NCBI RefSeq assembly: GCF_012273895.1
Contig: NC_052108.1
Location: forward strand, 806,001 to 870,000
Reading direction: 5' to 3'
Length of the DNA: 64,000 nt
Source of the DNA: Zerene cesonia
Taxonomy: Eukaryota > Arthropoda > Insecta > Lepidoptera > Pieridae
The notes under the pieces are model-generated. The model did not search any database. It saw only the letters and a program-made list of their open reading frames with translations, and was not told the origin of the DNA. The number at the start of each line of letters is the position of its first letter. Within the stretch, counting starts at the first letter, position 1. Below are positions 12,301 to 25,300 of the stretch, piece by piece. The position numbers and the translations under genes were made by a program.

Positions 12301-14060
12301 CATATAAATGCCTTCGGCCACCAAGAAGGCTCTTCTTTTGGGATTCAACTGTTTCTTATCAGCTGCCTCTTGGAGTAGTCTCTCAAGATCGTTCATATCA
12401 TTGTGCTTGAAGTATATTATAGTGCTGCGAGAAGCGTCAAAGCCTTTTTGTATGGCGAACCATACTTTTTCATCTCTGTGAATGAAAAACATACCATAAG
12501 CTTATGCTAATAATTAATGAATGAAAATTCTTTATTGCGTAAAAATAAGCAGGCGTACAAAAAACTTAAATTAAATTCGCAAAGGGCGGCCTTATCGCTA
12601 GGTAGCGATCTCTACCAGGCAACCCTAACAACAAAGGAAAATAATGTTGTGCAATCAAATTTATTTGGATTGTCTTGTGTTCAATTTCTTATAAAATATG
12701 AATAAATAAAAAGTTAATGGTATTAAATTTGAATAATAAAAAAAACTTTGATTTTATATTGAAGGGATATAGCAAATAGTTCAAGAATGTTTGTATCTTT
12801 TATATTATTACTAGCTGCGCCCCGCGGTTTCACCCGCGTAAGTCCGTATCCCGTAGGAATATCGGGATAAAAAATAGATGTTGGCCGATTCTCAGACCTA
12901 CCCAATATGCTTACCAAATTTCAGAGGAATCGGTCAAGCCGTTTCGGAGGAGTATGGCAACGAAAACTGTGACACGAGAATTTTATATATATAGATATTA
13001 TTGTATATATATTTCTATATATTATTGAATATTTTATGTATCTTTTATAAACATATATTGTAAATATGAAAGTCTATCAATAACATACAAATTAAACCAA
13101 CAAATCATAAGTTTCTAATTATTTAAGGAATTTGCCTTAGATTTTCCATTTTCCTGTTTACAAATCATATAAAATAAAAAACCAATGTGACATTATGAAA
13201 TCAGCACATCATACTGTGTATCCTTTCCTACAGGAAATTATGTTTATTTCTATGTATTAACTTGCTGTTAGTCATAATAAAGACAATTAAATAACTCATT
13301 TGAAGATAAAATACATAATCTCATAATAAAATATTTAGGTACCTAAACCTTAAGTTGTGTAAAATATTGCCAAACTCAAAAAAAAAAAAAATTTGTAAAA
13401 CCTTTTGTAAAAAACAAAAGTTTAAAATCCACATCAAAAGAATCTAAATTATTTCTTCATGATATGAAAATTTTGTTGCATTATAAAAAATAAAAATTTT
13501 ATTAACTCACGCAAAAATAATGTCCCCCTTCTTGGCATATGCGGGAATAGCACTTGCTATTGTGGAAAATCCATATGAATAGACACAGGTTTCCTCCACT
13601 TGCAGAAACTTGGCTAAACGCTCTTCTAACTCCAAATGCACATCTATGGTACCATAGAATCCTCTTGGACCACAAGATCCGACACCATATTTATGCAAGG
13701 AATTTATTGCACTATCCATGATAGATTGTTCCTTATCCATGCATAGGAAGCTTGTAGCTCCGACATTCAACACATTATCGTCTATTTTCCCCATTAGAGG
13801 AGGTTCTTCTACTGGTATGTCGTCAACAAGAGGCAAGGGCTTCCACTCCAAAAACTTTTCCCTCGTCAATATAGGTTCAGATTTCTTACTCTTCTTAAGC
13901 CATAAGTACACGGAGCCGATGACTACTTGAAGACCAATGAGTACGGTCCACCAACTCGCCTAGTTATAATAATATAAATAGTGTTAAATTTTGTAATTAA
14001 CCTTCAATAAAGTTGTGATGTTATATTTCTTACCGTATCGTATATATCCATTAAAATCAT
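9338..14060 (-). CDS. SPTLC1: Serine palmitoyltransferase subunit 1 (non-catalytic long-chain-base subunit)
   Basis: Partner of SPTLC2 in the ER-membrane enzyme that condenses serine with acyl-CoA, the first step of sphingolipid synthesis. Six exons join in frame: 14060-14034, 13959-13511, 12475-12208, 10936-10777, 10242-10119 and 9653-9338, giving 447 residues; human SPTLC1 is 473. An N-terminal membrane segment follows the start (VLIGLQVVIGSVYLWL). Fold motifs are GVGSCGPRGFYGTIDVH, VEGIYMNTG, DESLTIG, KHGRGLTEH and VGSLEHSFATVGGFCAG. The last lacks the PLP-binding Lys that SPTLC2 carries at this site, as expected for subunit 1. The Cys of GSCGPRG, mutated in human HSAN1 disease, is intact. 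The first coding exon holds only nine codons. No sign of damage. Confidence 0.95.
11690..11830 (+). repeat. Candidate dispersed repeat fragment in SPTLC1 intron
   Basis: The block 'ctgtttatctgtttgtccgtccgtcta' followed by 'gttacaataacaaataataaaa' resembles the interior of the element at 23766-24033, where 'ccgtctgttttttcccttctgtctggctg' and 'acaacaacaaataataaaa' occur in the same order. Truncated and diverged; boundaries are approximate. Confidence 0.4.
12811..12996 (+). mobile_element. Chimeric Helitron-like element (family 1 left end, family 3 right end)
   Basis: The first about 65 bases match family 1 (CTAGCTGCGCCCCGCGG through 'aatatcgggataaaaa'). The rest matches the element at 20600-20803, with 'gccgattctca', 'aatcggtcaagccgtttcgg' and 'tatggcaacgaaaactgtga'. 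Located in the intron between SPTLC1 exons 2 and 3. Confidence 0.65.
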
Positions 14061-15398
14061 TGTGAATGAAAATTGGGTTAGCCCGGTGCTATATAAAGTA
14101 CAAATGCATACAATTGAGGAAAGGATGAGTTTTTATGCATGAACTATCGAACACGACCATACGAATTTGTTGATCAGTGACATACATGTCAGTTTACTGT
14201 CAAAGTACAACTAAAATTGCTGTCAGAACTGTCAGCTACACAACTCTTTGGTAGTGTCCATGGTCTCATATAACAGACATGCCACAGACACATTGAAAAA
14301 TTAACAATACAATATAGGTACATGCAAAATATTAAAAAACATAATTACGTAGAAGTTGTTTTTCTCAATAATTTATTGTAGTTAAATATTCATGTTTGTA
14401 ACGATAAGTATGTTTATTTTTATGAGCAATAGGGTAACGCTTGATCACATTAGATGTAGTTTAGGGAAGTGCCCTCTTCCCTAGCAGGTATCTGTTCATT
14501 TAACTCTTGAAGACCCCCAAATTGTACTCATCGTCGATAAAAAATATGTGCTGTTCGTTAGTCTCGCTAAAAATCGATGATGGCTGGTCTGATTTTTATA
14601 ATCATGGTTTTGGTGCAATACGGAGGCGGGTGAAGCAGCGTGCGGGAAAGCTAGTATAAAATAAAAATGAGATAGAATTTCCCCTACAATATTTATTTCA
14701 ATTGTTATTATAGCGGCAACAGCACCATGGTGCATTCAGATGTACAGCCTGATAACTGATAGACAAACGAACAGCGGGATCTAAGTAACTACTAGGGTCA
14801 GTGTAAATACTTTCAGAAGTAGTAGTCTAGTATTATTTAAATAACACTGCTTAAGGTATTCTAAGACTGTGTGTTTTGATTAGGTATCAATTAAAATTAT
14901 TACTATTAATTGCATAATCAAGGAACGATTAATCGAATATGACTCATTTGTTGCGTATTTTAGTACAGAGACTTGAATAAATTGTTCGAAAGAATTTCAT
15001 TTATAGTATTCTGAAAACTTATGTAGAGTATTTGTAAAGAAATATATATTTTGCACTGTATTTGTATTTGAATCAATAAATTGTTAATATAAACTAACAT
15101 AATTTAGGAGTGTTACATCGACATTGAGAGTAACATATTTTTTTGCGATGAGATCATTTGGTGAGTTTTCTATTTCTATTCTTTATGTGGATGTAGTTCG
15201 TGTTGTGACAAAGTTAAATAATAAATTGATGTTTACCTACCTAGTGGCGAATTTATTATAAACTTTCCCTAAAATAAATGTCACTTTTACTGTCACTGTC
15301 AAAATAATGAAGATTCAATGATTCAAAATATATTGTGATTTTCGGTTTAATTGACTTTATTTATATTAGCTAATATATTAATTAAAAGTTTAATAAAA
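14061..15398. promoter_or_regulatory. Divergent upstream region, SPTLC1 and BPNT2
   Basis: About 1.3 kb between two head-to-head start codons. Five TGTCA/TGACA pentamers lie at 14178-14234 (SPTLC1 side) and three TGTCA at 15279-15301 (BPNT2 side). The middle is AT-rich with no coding exon recognised. Promoter function is inferred from position only. Confidence 0.5.
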
Positions 15399-16928
15399 AT
15401 GAATTTCGGTGGTACATTAAGAGTTAATAAATTCGCATGTTTCACATTAGGTTTCGTGTTATTTCTTATAATTTACTGGAGATCTAGTGGTTCTGGATAT
15501 CCTTCGGACACAAGTGATCTCGTAAGCATGAAATCGTTGTTAAATGCTGCTATCTATGCAGCAGAGCGAGGCGGTATCATGGTGATAGAGGGTAAAAACC
15601 GTGGATTAAAAATACACAGTAAAGGAAAGACAAAAGAAGGAGCGAATGATCCAGTCACTGACGCCGATTATGCCTCCCACTGTGCCATGTATTATACTCT
15701 TAAGAACGCCTTTCCGAAGCTAGCTATAATCTCCGAAGAACATTCGGTTGCTGAAAAAGATTGTCAGAATCAAGAACCAATAGATTTAGATTCAACTCCA
15801 CAAGGACAGAGAATAATTAACTATATAAGTGACGAACTTGTTCTTGCGAAAGATGTTACGGTTTGGATTGATCCATTGGATGCAACACAGGAATATACAG
15901 GTGCTATAAATATTAACTTTAACCGTTATTTAGTTATAACAAAATAAATTGAATATTAAACATGATGTGGATGTTATAATGTTTCCCAAAAATTAGATTT
16001 TTATACTGTTGACATTTAAAAATACTAGTGCATAGAATACATAACTGTTTAGTGTATATCTGAGTCTAGGATCTGTTTGAATTGTAATAATATGCTAGAG
16101 TCTTAATATATAAATATTGTAACATTTCAGAAGCTTTATATTCTTATGTGACAACAATGGTGTGTGTTGCTATAAACGGAGTGCCAATTGTGGGTGTTAT
16201 TCATTATCCATTCCCTCCAACCACATATTGGGGCTGGCTCATGAAGAGGACATCTAGCAATATTCCAAAAGTTTTATATGTAAGTTTTTTATTATCTGCT
16301 ACTAGCTTTCCAACTGCTTGTTTAAAGAAAATGAACAGTTTTCATACATGTCACATTTCTGATATAGTGCCATTTATCAGAATAAATATTATTGGATGTT
16401 TCTTCCCAATAGAAGTAGCCTTTGTCATAATATAACTCTTAAACCTCCTGTCTATCTTCAGTCTAATCATTCACCTGATTATATCTATAAAAGAATTTCA
16501 ATACAGAGATTCATTCAAGCACCTACCTGCTTTGGAATTCACTATAAAACTTTTTTATCTTTCAGAAAGAGGACAACAAACTACATCCCAGGGTCATAGT
16601 GTCCAGATCTCATCCTGGGAAAGTGGCAGATATGGCCAGCAAGGCATTCGGGCCAAAAACATCAATAACACCCTCAGCTGGTGCTGGAAACAAATACATG
16701 AGTGTTGTGAATGGTACACATGATGTATACTTACATGAGACGGCAATCAAGAAGTGGGACCTTTGTGCAGGACATGCTATTCTTAAAGCCAATAACGGTA
16801 CAGTGACCACTACCAAAGGAGAACGCATAGATTATTCAAGTGAGAGCAATGTGGTAGTCTCTGATGGGATACTAGCTACATTGTACGATCATCACTTTTA
16901 TTTGGATAAGCTTAAAACGGTTCTATAG
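15399..16928 (+). CDS. BPNT2: Golgi-resident PAP phosphatase (3'(2'),5'-bisphosphate nucleotidase 2)
   Basis: Hydrolyses the 3'-phosphate of PAP made by Golgi sulfotransferases, preventing product inhibition of glycosaminoglycan sulfation. Three exons, 15399-15900, 16131-16279 and 16566-16928, join in frame to 337 residues; human BPNT2 is 359. An N-terminal signal-anchor (FACFTLGFVLFLIIYW) fits a type II Golgi protein. Metal and phosphate motifs of the lithium-sensitive phosphatase fold are visible: KSKGKTxEGAxD-like block, SEEH, DPLDATQEYTE across the exon 1/2 junction, and WDLCAG. VTTMVCVAING and GVIH match vertebrate BPNT2. Start chosen at 15399 because it puts the anchor near the N-terminus. 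An in-frame ATG at 15351 would add 16 hydrophobic residues and cannot be excluded. Intact gene. Confidence 0.95.
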
Positions 16929-19321
16929 TGTTGTTGCCTCTTTTTTTTCTTGATGTTTACTAAAGCATCCTTGTTATGCACATTGTGTTATATTACTGTT
17001 AAATTCTATCAAAGTGTAATGGCGTACATACAAGGGCTTTTTGGATGGCTGTCGAATTTATGTAACAATTTTAATGTACATATTAATTACATTTGATTGA
17101 ATGCATATTTTAATTAAATTGACGTATATGAGTAGCAGTTTGCCTGCTTTGTTCAACATCTTGTGCCATTCAGTAACATGATATTGTGCCACAGAACAGA
17201 TAGTAGGTTAGAAGAGGCCTTGTGGGCGGGGCAGGCGCGATGAGAAATAAATTGCATTTGCGGGATGTGAGTGCAAGTGAAGCACCGTGATCGTGGTAAC
17301 TTGAAGGTAAGTGAGAGATAAGCGTCGACACGCGTTGTAATAAAAATTTTCTAATCCCTTATTTGTTCTGTGGTGACAACCCTACTAAGGCATCATTTTC
17401 GCCTTTGAGAATGTAATTTCACTGAGTGTTTTTTTTACATTTTGGTCTTAAAATTACTTAGGTTGTGCTATTTTTGTTTAGCTACGTCCCATAGACAAAA
17501 CAATTAATTCATGGATATGTCGATATTGTTCTAATTTTGGGTTATAAATATATATTGTACATATTTATTACATTGTGTGTGTTTTTAAGGTGTCAAATAA
17601 GTACATTATTAATCATATCATATTTTTGTTCCTAATTTATAAAATATAATAAGTGACTAATTTTATTAGTTTTACCGAATTCGTTTTAGACTAGGTACCA
17701 GTAGATACCATTTTTGTATGAAGCAATTTATATACTATACACAATCAATGTTTAAAAGTTTATAGTTAGTAGTACACTGAGTAAACCCAAAGACAGATAT
17801 AGTATTTCATGTATTTAAGAATTAAAATAATTATATTTATTCAAAACAAAAAAAATAATAATTTAAAAGCAATAAATAGTTGTGTTACATTGGTCACAAA
17901 CTTAAAATTTGTGAACGATATTTGTTGTAATATAAAATATTTGATACAGAAGCTAAAGTAATTTGTATATAGAATTATAATATTTATTTAAGGTGACGGT
18001 TTGTGATTAAATTTTTTATTGTTTTGTAAAAATAATGTCCATATTAATTTAAATTTGTTAACATTTTGTGTATTTAAATTGTACATAAATAGATATTTAT
18101 GAGAAACTTAAAATATGTTTAATTAATCATTCCTTTTCTAACTCACACATTAACATAACCATGGTTAATAGATTGTATTAAGGGATCAGAGTGTAGACAA
18201 ATAACAATTTTATGTAGGAGTTGAGCTTAGTTTGAGCACTAATTGGGTCAGCTCACAACAGGGAAAGTAACACGACTCCACAGAAGATGGCCGTTAAATA
18301 GTAGCATATACTACTGTATTTCGTTAGAGTCGTAGGCGGCCCATTTTCCTCACCTTCCCAGTCCATTCCTTATTACCGTCACTATTCCTTTCCTTATCTC
18401 TTAAATGCGAGCAATACGATAGTTATCGCTTATCAGGCAATTAATCGGTTGCCGCTCTAAGATAAAAAAGACAAGATATAAAATTAGGTTCAGATATTTT
18501 GGTATGGTTTGGATGAAGTCGGTTAGTAGCGCGTAATAAATAAGGTCTCAGGTCTTCTCAGAATAAAATTGTATTCCATAGATGTATATTCCGTAAATGA
18601 AACTAAGGAGATGATTGAATAATTTATTGAACTTTTATAACCTATAATACATTTATTCATAACTGACTGCTTCACTTATACATTTCATCAAATTTGCCGT
18701 TTACAATTTGAGATGGGCGATCGCGAAATCATTTAAATAATATTTTACAGTTGATTTACATTTTTTACGCTCGTTGTTTTGTGAGCGATTTGTTATTTGT
18801 AACGCATTTGCTGTTTATTATAAGCGATACATGATAATTTTAAACCTTCGGTAGCTTTAATGTTTTGATTTTTTTGCGTTATCATGTTAAATGTTTTAAA
18901 TTGACCGTTAAAATCTTAACAATAGATAATAGCCAAGTCTTTGTACATATTTTGACTAATATAATATAATCTTTACGGACTACACGCGCACACAAACAAA
19001 ATTGTACTTCTCAAATCTCGCGCCATTTCAATCGACTTCCGCTTTCGCCCATCTCCACAATAAAATCTATTAAGCATTTCCAGTCGCAAAATAATTAACT
19101 ACACAAAATTTCCAAGCATCGAACCACAGAACACAAACGTCAAATCTATTTGACATTGACAGTCCATTTGGCGGCAAAACAGATAAAAATAATTTAGCAC
19201 AGCCGCCTATAAAATCGCACCGTCCGTCCGTATATACATAACATTATATGTTAACTTTATCGATAACACTTATCACAAGTTCACGTTTATCGTCCATGCT
19301 CGATATAGCAAGCGAAAGGTG
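16929..19321. other. BPNT2 / UBE2W convergent intergenic region
   Basis: AT-rich sequence holding both 3' UTRs. No conserved open frame. A retroposon copy lies at about 18240-18470. Confidence 0.6.
18240..18470 (+). repeat. Dispersed retroposon copy
   Basis: Shares an order of blocks with 21515-21806 and 34545-34880: GGGTCAGCT at the start, 'aatagtagcatactact', 'gtatttcgt', 'cccagtccattcct' and a TAAATGCGAGC-like block, ending near 'ataaaaaag'. Diverged. Confidence 0.6.
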
Positions 19322-22300
19322 TTACACTGAATCATCTGAAAATTAAAATGGGACATGTTACTTTTCATAACTCGTATAATTCATTAAATAAATTTTGATA
19401 TATGGTATAAATTCTGTAGAGTGTCATCGACACTTCTTATTGTAATATGTATTTTATTATCACAATGAATAAAACACTTTCTGGACCTGAGTTTAAACAA
19501 ATATAATCGGTACTTCTATACGTTCGAAACGTTGGCAACTTTTTTTGATAAGATAGTTGTACATTTTTCCGAAAATATAACAAATGCTTTTTTATTTAAA
19601 AAAAACCCTTTCACTAGTGTGTAACAGTATGTAACAAATAATCGTACAGACATTTGCAGTTGAAGTGATATAGAAAATTAAATTTAAATGAAGTGATATA
19701 TAAATATTCACATTTATCGATTTTCATTTCTAAAAAAAAAATTATAAAGATTAGTCACAATTTATAGTATGAACTCGCCGCGGCTTCGCATTTAGTGCAT
19801 ATATATAGCCTATTCCCCTAAAAATAAAGCTCTCTAATCCTTTTGAAATTGGCCCAGTAGTTTATGTGTGATAACATTACAAACATGCATAGAAAATCGC
19901 AAAATATTTCTCCTTATATATTAGTAAACATCCTATAATATTAGTTTAGATACTCGGAATGTTTAATGTAACGATTATCAAGAGATACGGTTTTCAGATA
20001 AGAGATAAACACACTTTTACCGTAATATCGCCACTATGACATGCCATGTACAAACTATTAACCAATGTTACTTTGTAATGTTAATGAACAGAAGCTAAAA
20101 GAGCTTTTTATTTCGTTTTGTGTGTTCGTTTGTCTCAATAAACTAGTAAAGGAAATCTAATCCAATATTGCTAAAAGTTAAATTGATACTAAAAATGAGT
20201 ATTTTAGCATAAGACAAAACTAAACCACCTTCAAATTTAATTTTTAGTTTTATAGCATTGAAATGCTTTATGGCTAGGCTAGGCGTTGCTACGGTTAGGC
20301 AAGATACGCAGGTTCGAATCCTGCCTCGTGATCAAATTTTTTCTATTCTTTCAAAATTTCCACCTTCAAATTGTCAATACTAGATCATACTAGCTGCGCC
20401 CCGCGGTTTCACCCGCGCAAGTCTGTATCCCGTAGGAATATTGGGATAAAAACTTACCTTCGTGTTATTCCAGTTGTCTAGCTATCCACGTAGAAAATTC
20501 GGTTCAGCAGTTTTGCGTGAAGGAGTAGCAATACATACACATACATACAAATTTTCGCATTTATAATATGAGTAGGTATAAATAGTCATTTATTCTTAAA
20601 CCAGCTGCACCCGGCAAACGCTGTTCTGCCTTACTCTGATCATTTAGAGGTATGAAAAATAGAAATATTAGCCGATGATATAGAATGTTAGCCGATTCTC
20701 AAACATACCCGATATGCACACAAAATTTCATAAGAATCGGTCAAGCCGTTTCGGAGGAGTATGGCAACGAAAACTGTGACGCGAGAATTTTATATATTAG
20801 ATTTCACTAAATTATTCCACAATCATACGTACCATGGTACCACCATTTTGTTTTCTTAGGATTTTTATTGCATGTTTTTACGTAAAACGAATTGTCCGGC
20901 GGTCGTTTCTGAAAAATAATAAGATTACAGTAATTATTTTAAGGATTTATTAACTTCGTCGCAATATTTTGTATGTGCGAGTATTATGTATTACATTTAG
21001 TTTACAATATAATTAAGTTATTATATAATGACATCGTCATTATGGCGTGGTCATTATTTTCTATGTTTGCTGAAAAAAATATAATAAAAAGCGATGCAAG
21101 TTCGAATCCCACTACGATATTTTTCAATATCCCTCACTCAAATTAATTCATCCAATCGAGTCTCTCCTCTAAGCAATAATCATAGACACGATAGATAGGC
21201 AAGCGACTTGCACGGAGATCGCGGTGGTATAGTTGTATTTATGATTTTTAATTTTAGAACAATCTTTTTTTTTTCAAACAGTCTCACCGATCCAGCCAAC
21301 CAAAGAGTCTCACCTTCTCTTTACAGCTACTAAGCATAGACACGATAGACAGACAGACGGACTGCACGGAGAGCGCCGGCGACCAGTCGTCGGTGAGTAT
21401 CGACAGGCAGATGTGCCCGTTCGAGTACACGTGCGGGTGCACCGGTATATTGTTACCTACGAACGTTACCTGCAACAATGCGTATGGGCAGTGATCAATA
21501 ATTGATTTTGTTGCCCACTTTGTTGTGGGAGTCGAGCACGCTTCGGCACGAGCGAGTTAGGCCAACACGCACCGGGGTAGGACCTCCCCTTCCCCACAGA
21601 AGACCGGCATGAAATAGTAGCATGCTACTGTGTTTCGTACGGCGAGTAGCAGAGCCGGAAGATTGTTTCTTTTTCTTCACCTTTCCCAAATCCCTTAACC
21701 CATAAAAGCGGGCAGCGCGTTTGCAGTCACTAACTCTGCGAATGTTCATGGGCGGTGGTGATCGCTTACCATCAAGCGAACCAACCAACTTTGTTGCCCG
21801 CTGTGACATAAAAAACCAACATGTCTCTGAAATGAAGGGTGTTGTCATCATCGCTTTCGTGTAACCACTACAATTAAATTCCGGGCATCACTTAATGACA
21901 TATTTGACACTTTTGATTTAGAAGGATAGCAATTAAATACACATTTCAAAAATAAATTGGTCTCCCTGTACCGAGCTTTCGAGTCATCCAGCCTGATAAA
22001 TTATATACATAAAAAAAATGTAAACATTTAATATGTGACACAATTATAGACACCAAAGTTGATAAACTATTACAATATCAATGTACGAATAGATTATAGT
22101 CTCAATAAGCCACATACGTCGCAAAACCACGCGAGTTTCCTACGTTCCAGCTAGTCAACTACAACAAAAAAGAGGTGATTACAATAGAACGAAAGAAAAT
22201 CTATACGTCACGCATTTACGCATTACGTACGTAAACACGTCCACTAAGAGGCAACATGCGTCAAACGCAAGGCAATATAACATAATAAAATTAAGTTACA

Positions 22301-25300
22301 TAGCCGTGATTCAATTTTCAATAATACAAACATTACATCACAAACAACTGAATCATAAAAATAGATGTGCATCACATTAAATCGCTCGTAATTCATCGAC
22401 CCAATGATTCGTCGTGGTGATCGTGAAGTAAATATTGCAAGTTTTGAATTAACATTCATGGAAAAATATTCATAAAACGTTGTTTCAAACTTATCAAAGC
22501 TTGTTATGGAATCAAGGTAACTGATAAGCATATATACGTATACACTCGCCGTACTAAATGCAAAACTGTGTGTGTGATGGTAATTTAAATATGCAAGTCT
22601 TAACAGAGTAACGCTCAACCCAGGATATGTTGAATTCCTGTTTCCTACTAATATTATAATCGTGAAACTTGAATGGGATCTTTACGAGAATAAAGCAGGT
22701 TATCCTTATTGGATCTATATAAAATGTTGCTACAGAGAAAGTATTCTATTAGCATATAGTTACTTTTTACAGGAGAACCACACAGATCTTGCAGTTTCCA
22801 GCATTTACCGATTTTTTCTGTGCTAGTACTCTATATTTCTAGATTAAGCATTATAATGCTATAAGTGTATGCACAACACCTTTTTTATCGAAAAATATAC
22901 AGGAGTATAAAATACTAGCTGCGCCCTGCGGTTTCACACGCGTAAGTCCGTATCCCGTAGGAATATCGGGATAAAGTTATTGCCTATATGTTATTCCAGT
23001 TGTCCAGCTATCTACGTACCAAATTTCATTGTAATCGATTCAGTAGCTTTTGCGTGAAAGGGCAACAAACACACACGCATCCTTACAAACTTTCGCATTT
23101 ATAATATTAGTAGGATTCATGGCCCTAAGACGTCAGTCAGTCGTGGTCATCAGGTTTGTTTTAGATTATAACCTACGTCATGGTGTCTCAAAAGTAACAT
23201 AGTACATCTAACAAATAGAGCAAATACACGCGAAATGTCAGGTTTTTAACACGCCTCTGTTAGCTGTATGTCTTTACAGGGGAAGTTCAAATGTAACAGA
23301 GTTCTATAGACTTTAGTTTGACCCACTTTAAATAGACTGATTTAATACAAACTTTGGCCACCTATAAATACGAATTTATCTCGTCATCCTGGTTAAGATC
23401 GCTAGGCTACTATCGCTTAATTTTTCATTTGAAAGCTGGTGCCAATCGTGTGGACCCATATAGATATGGTCTAGTTTTAATTTGAGGGCGATTCTTTTTT
23501 TTTTTGTTAAAAAATAATTATTGATACCAATAGACCATACCTACGTCTTATAATTTATATGAAACATATTCCATGTCAGGAACTGTAAGTCAAACTTTGA
23601 ATATGCATTTATGATATTCCAAACACGTAACTGAACGTGGAAAACAGGAAATCAAATGTCTATTTGCATCTAACTGACTATTGATCTAAGTAGATCTTGA
23701 TACTTCCAAACTGCAGTTTCGGTATTAGTTCACGACTGTTGATGCATTAGCTTTGCTAGCTTTACGTAAGGTTCCGTACCCAGAAGATACAATTTCGTAG
23801 ATGGTACGGTATGGTATCCTATTACTAAGTTTTGCTATCCCGTCTGTTTTTTCCCTTCTGTCTGGCTGTAGAATGTATCTTATAGCCCGTACCAGTTAGA
23901 ACATTTACACTTTCACAGATGTTGTATTTCCGTTGCTGCTACAACAACAAATAATAAAAAATCAACAACATAAATTCGATGGGTGATCAATTTTTTGTGC
24001 AGTTGCTATTTATCTTATTTTACGGAACCCTCAGCGTTGCAAATGTTATTCGCACATGACCTATTAGTTTAATATTACAAAGGACAACAGAGGTGGTGTG
24101 ACGCCTGATGATAGGTGATCAACGCCCATGATAAGTTACATGAGTAGGGCTTTTGCAAAGGCGTTGCCCGCTTTTATGGGCTAAGGATGTAGGATAGTGG
24201 GTATTTGTGAATTTTTTTCTTTTTATGAAAGTTCAACATTTATTGAAGTGAAACTTCTTTAGAATCGTTGTGATTTCAAACCTGATGCAACGGAAAAACG
24301 ACAGGTAAGGGACACCAATACACAAATGTATAAATGAAGCCGGGAAAGAATGAGACAGAAATATACATACATACTATTTTATATTTTATATATATTCATC
24401 TTGTTCTTTTGTAGATTTACTGAAGTTTCACTTCTATCGTGCGTGAATCGCACACACACCTTTTTTTAACTTATTGTTATGTAGCTGTTGTGCAGTTTGA
24501 TGTTCCGATTAAAATTTTCCATATATTTCTTAAGAATGCCTATCGGTTACAATCATTCACGTACCTGTAAATTCTATAGTACATATACAATAGGAATGAC
24601 CTTTGGACCTTGCATACATTTAGATATATAGATATATTTACATATGTTTTGTTAATATTCAAGATTAATCCAAGATTCTTTGTACGTTTTCTAGCTGCGA
24701 ATAGGTTTAGAAATCTTCATTTCGCGTCGAAAATTTCCTGCGCTAGATAATAATTAGATAAATTAACAGACTGGATGAATTGTTCTGACCGTAATTGGGC
24801 GTTAATTGGTGGATCACTGTACGCGTTAAAACATTGAAAAGTACAATGTATTGGATCGTAGTTATATAAAGTTTTGGTCGAATCGTCTTTCATTGGCATC
24901 TGTTTCTTAACAACTTTTGCAACATAAATGTTATACCACGTATATAGGATGGTAAGCAATAAGAAAATTGAGAGAAAAATTGAACATCAAAACGATGAAA
25001 ATATACAAAAAACACAATAAATATGGTGATCACTGATCACGAGATCGACGAACTGAAAATCTTATTAATAGGTCACTATCAGTCTTTGATGAGATCATAA
25101 AATATTTATGATCATTAATTTACTGCCTTCTTGTACTAACATTGTTAGGATGACAGCGTTCTGTAGATATGGACCTCAGAGTACGTTTCCTTGGCAACGA
25201 AGATCATACCCATCAGTGAATAATGTAAAACATTTAAGTAAATGGTTGGTAATTTATCTACGGTTTAAGCGTTCTTCTCCTAGCTTCGTTAAAGCCGACG

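Noticed and set aside
15351..15398. Upstream in-frame ATG of BPNT2
   Set aside because: It would add 16 residues before the signal-anchor; the ATG at 15399 fits the family better. Kept as an alternative in the entry.
20282..20335. Possible tRNA gene (perfect B-box GGTTCGAATCC)
   Set aside because: No complete cloverleaf: the 5' half is deleted, the sequence is bounded by a target-site duplication, and a longer relative exists at 36640-36832. It is a retroposon.
24717..24959. Minus-strand frame of about 80-100 codons with a hydrophobic start in the UBE2W intron
   Set aside because: No ATG near the start, preceded by TGA, no recognisable domain or clear splice partners. Could be a lone exon but nothing supports it.
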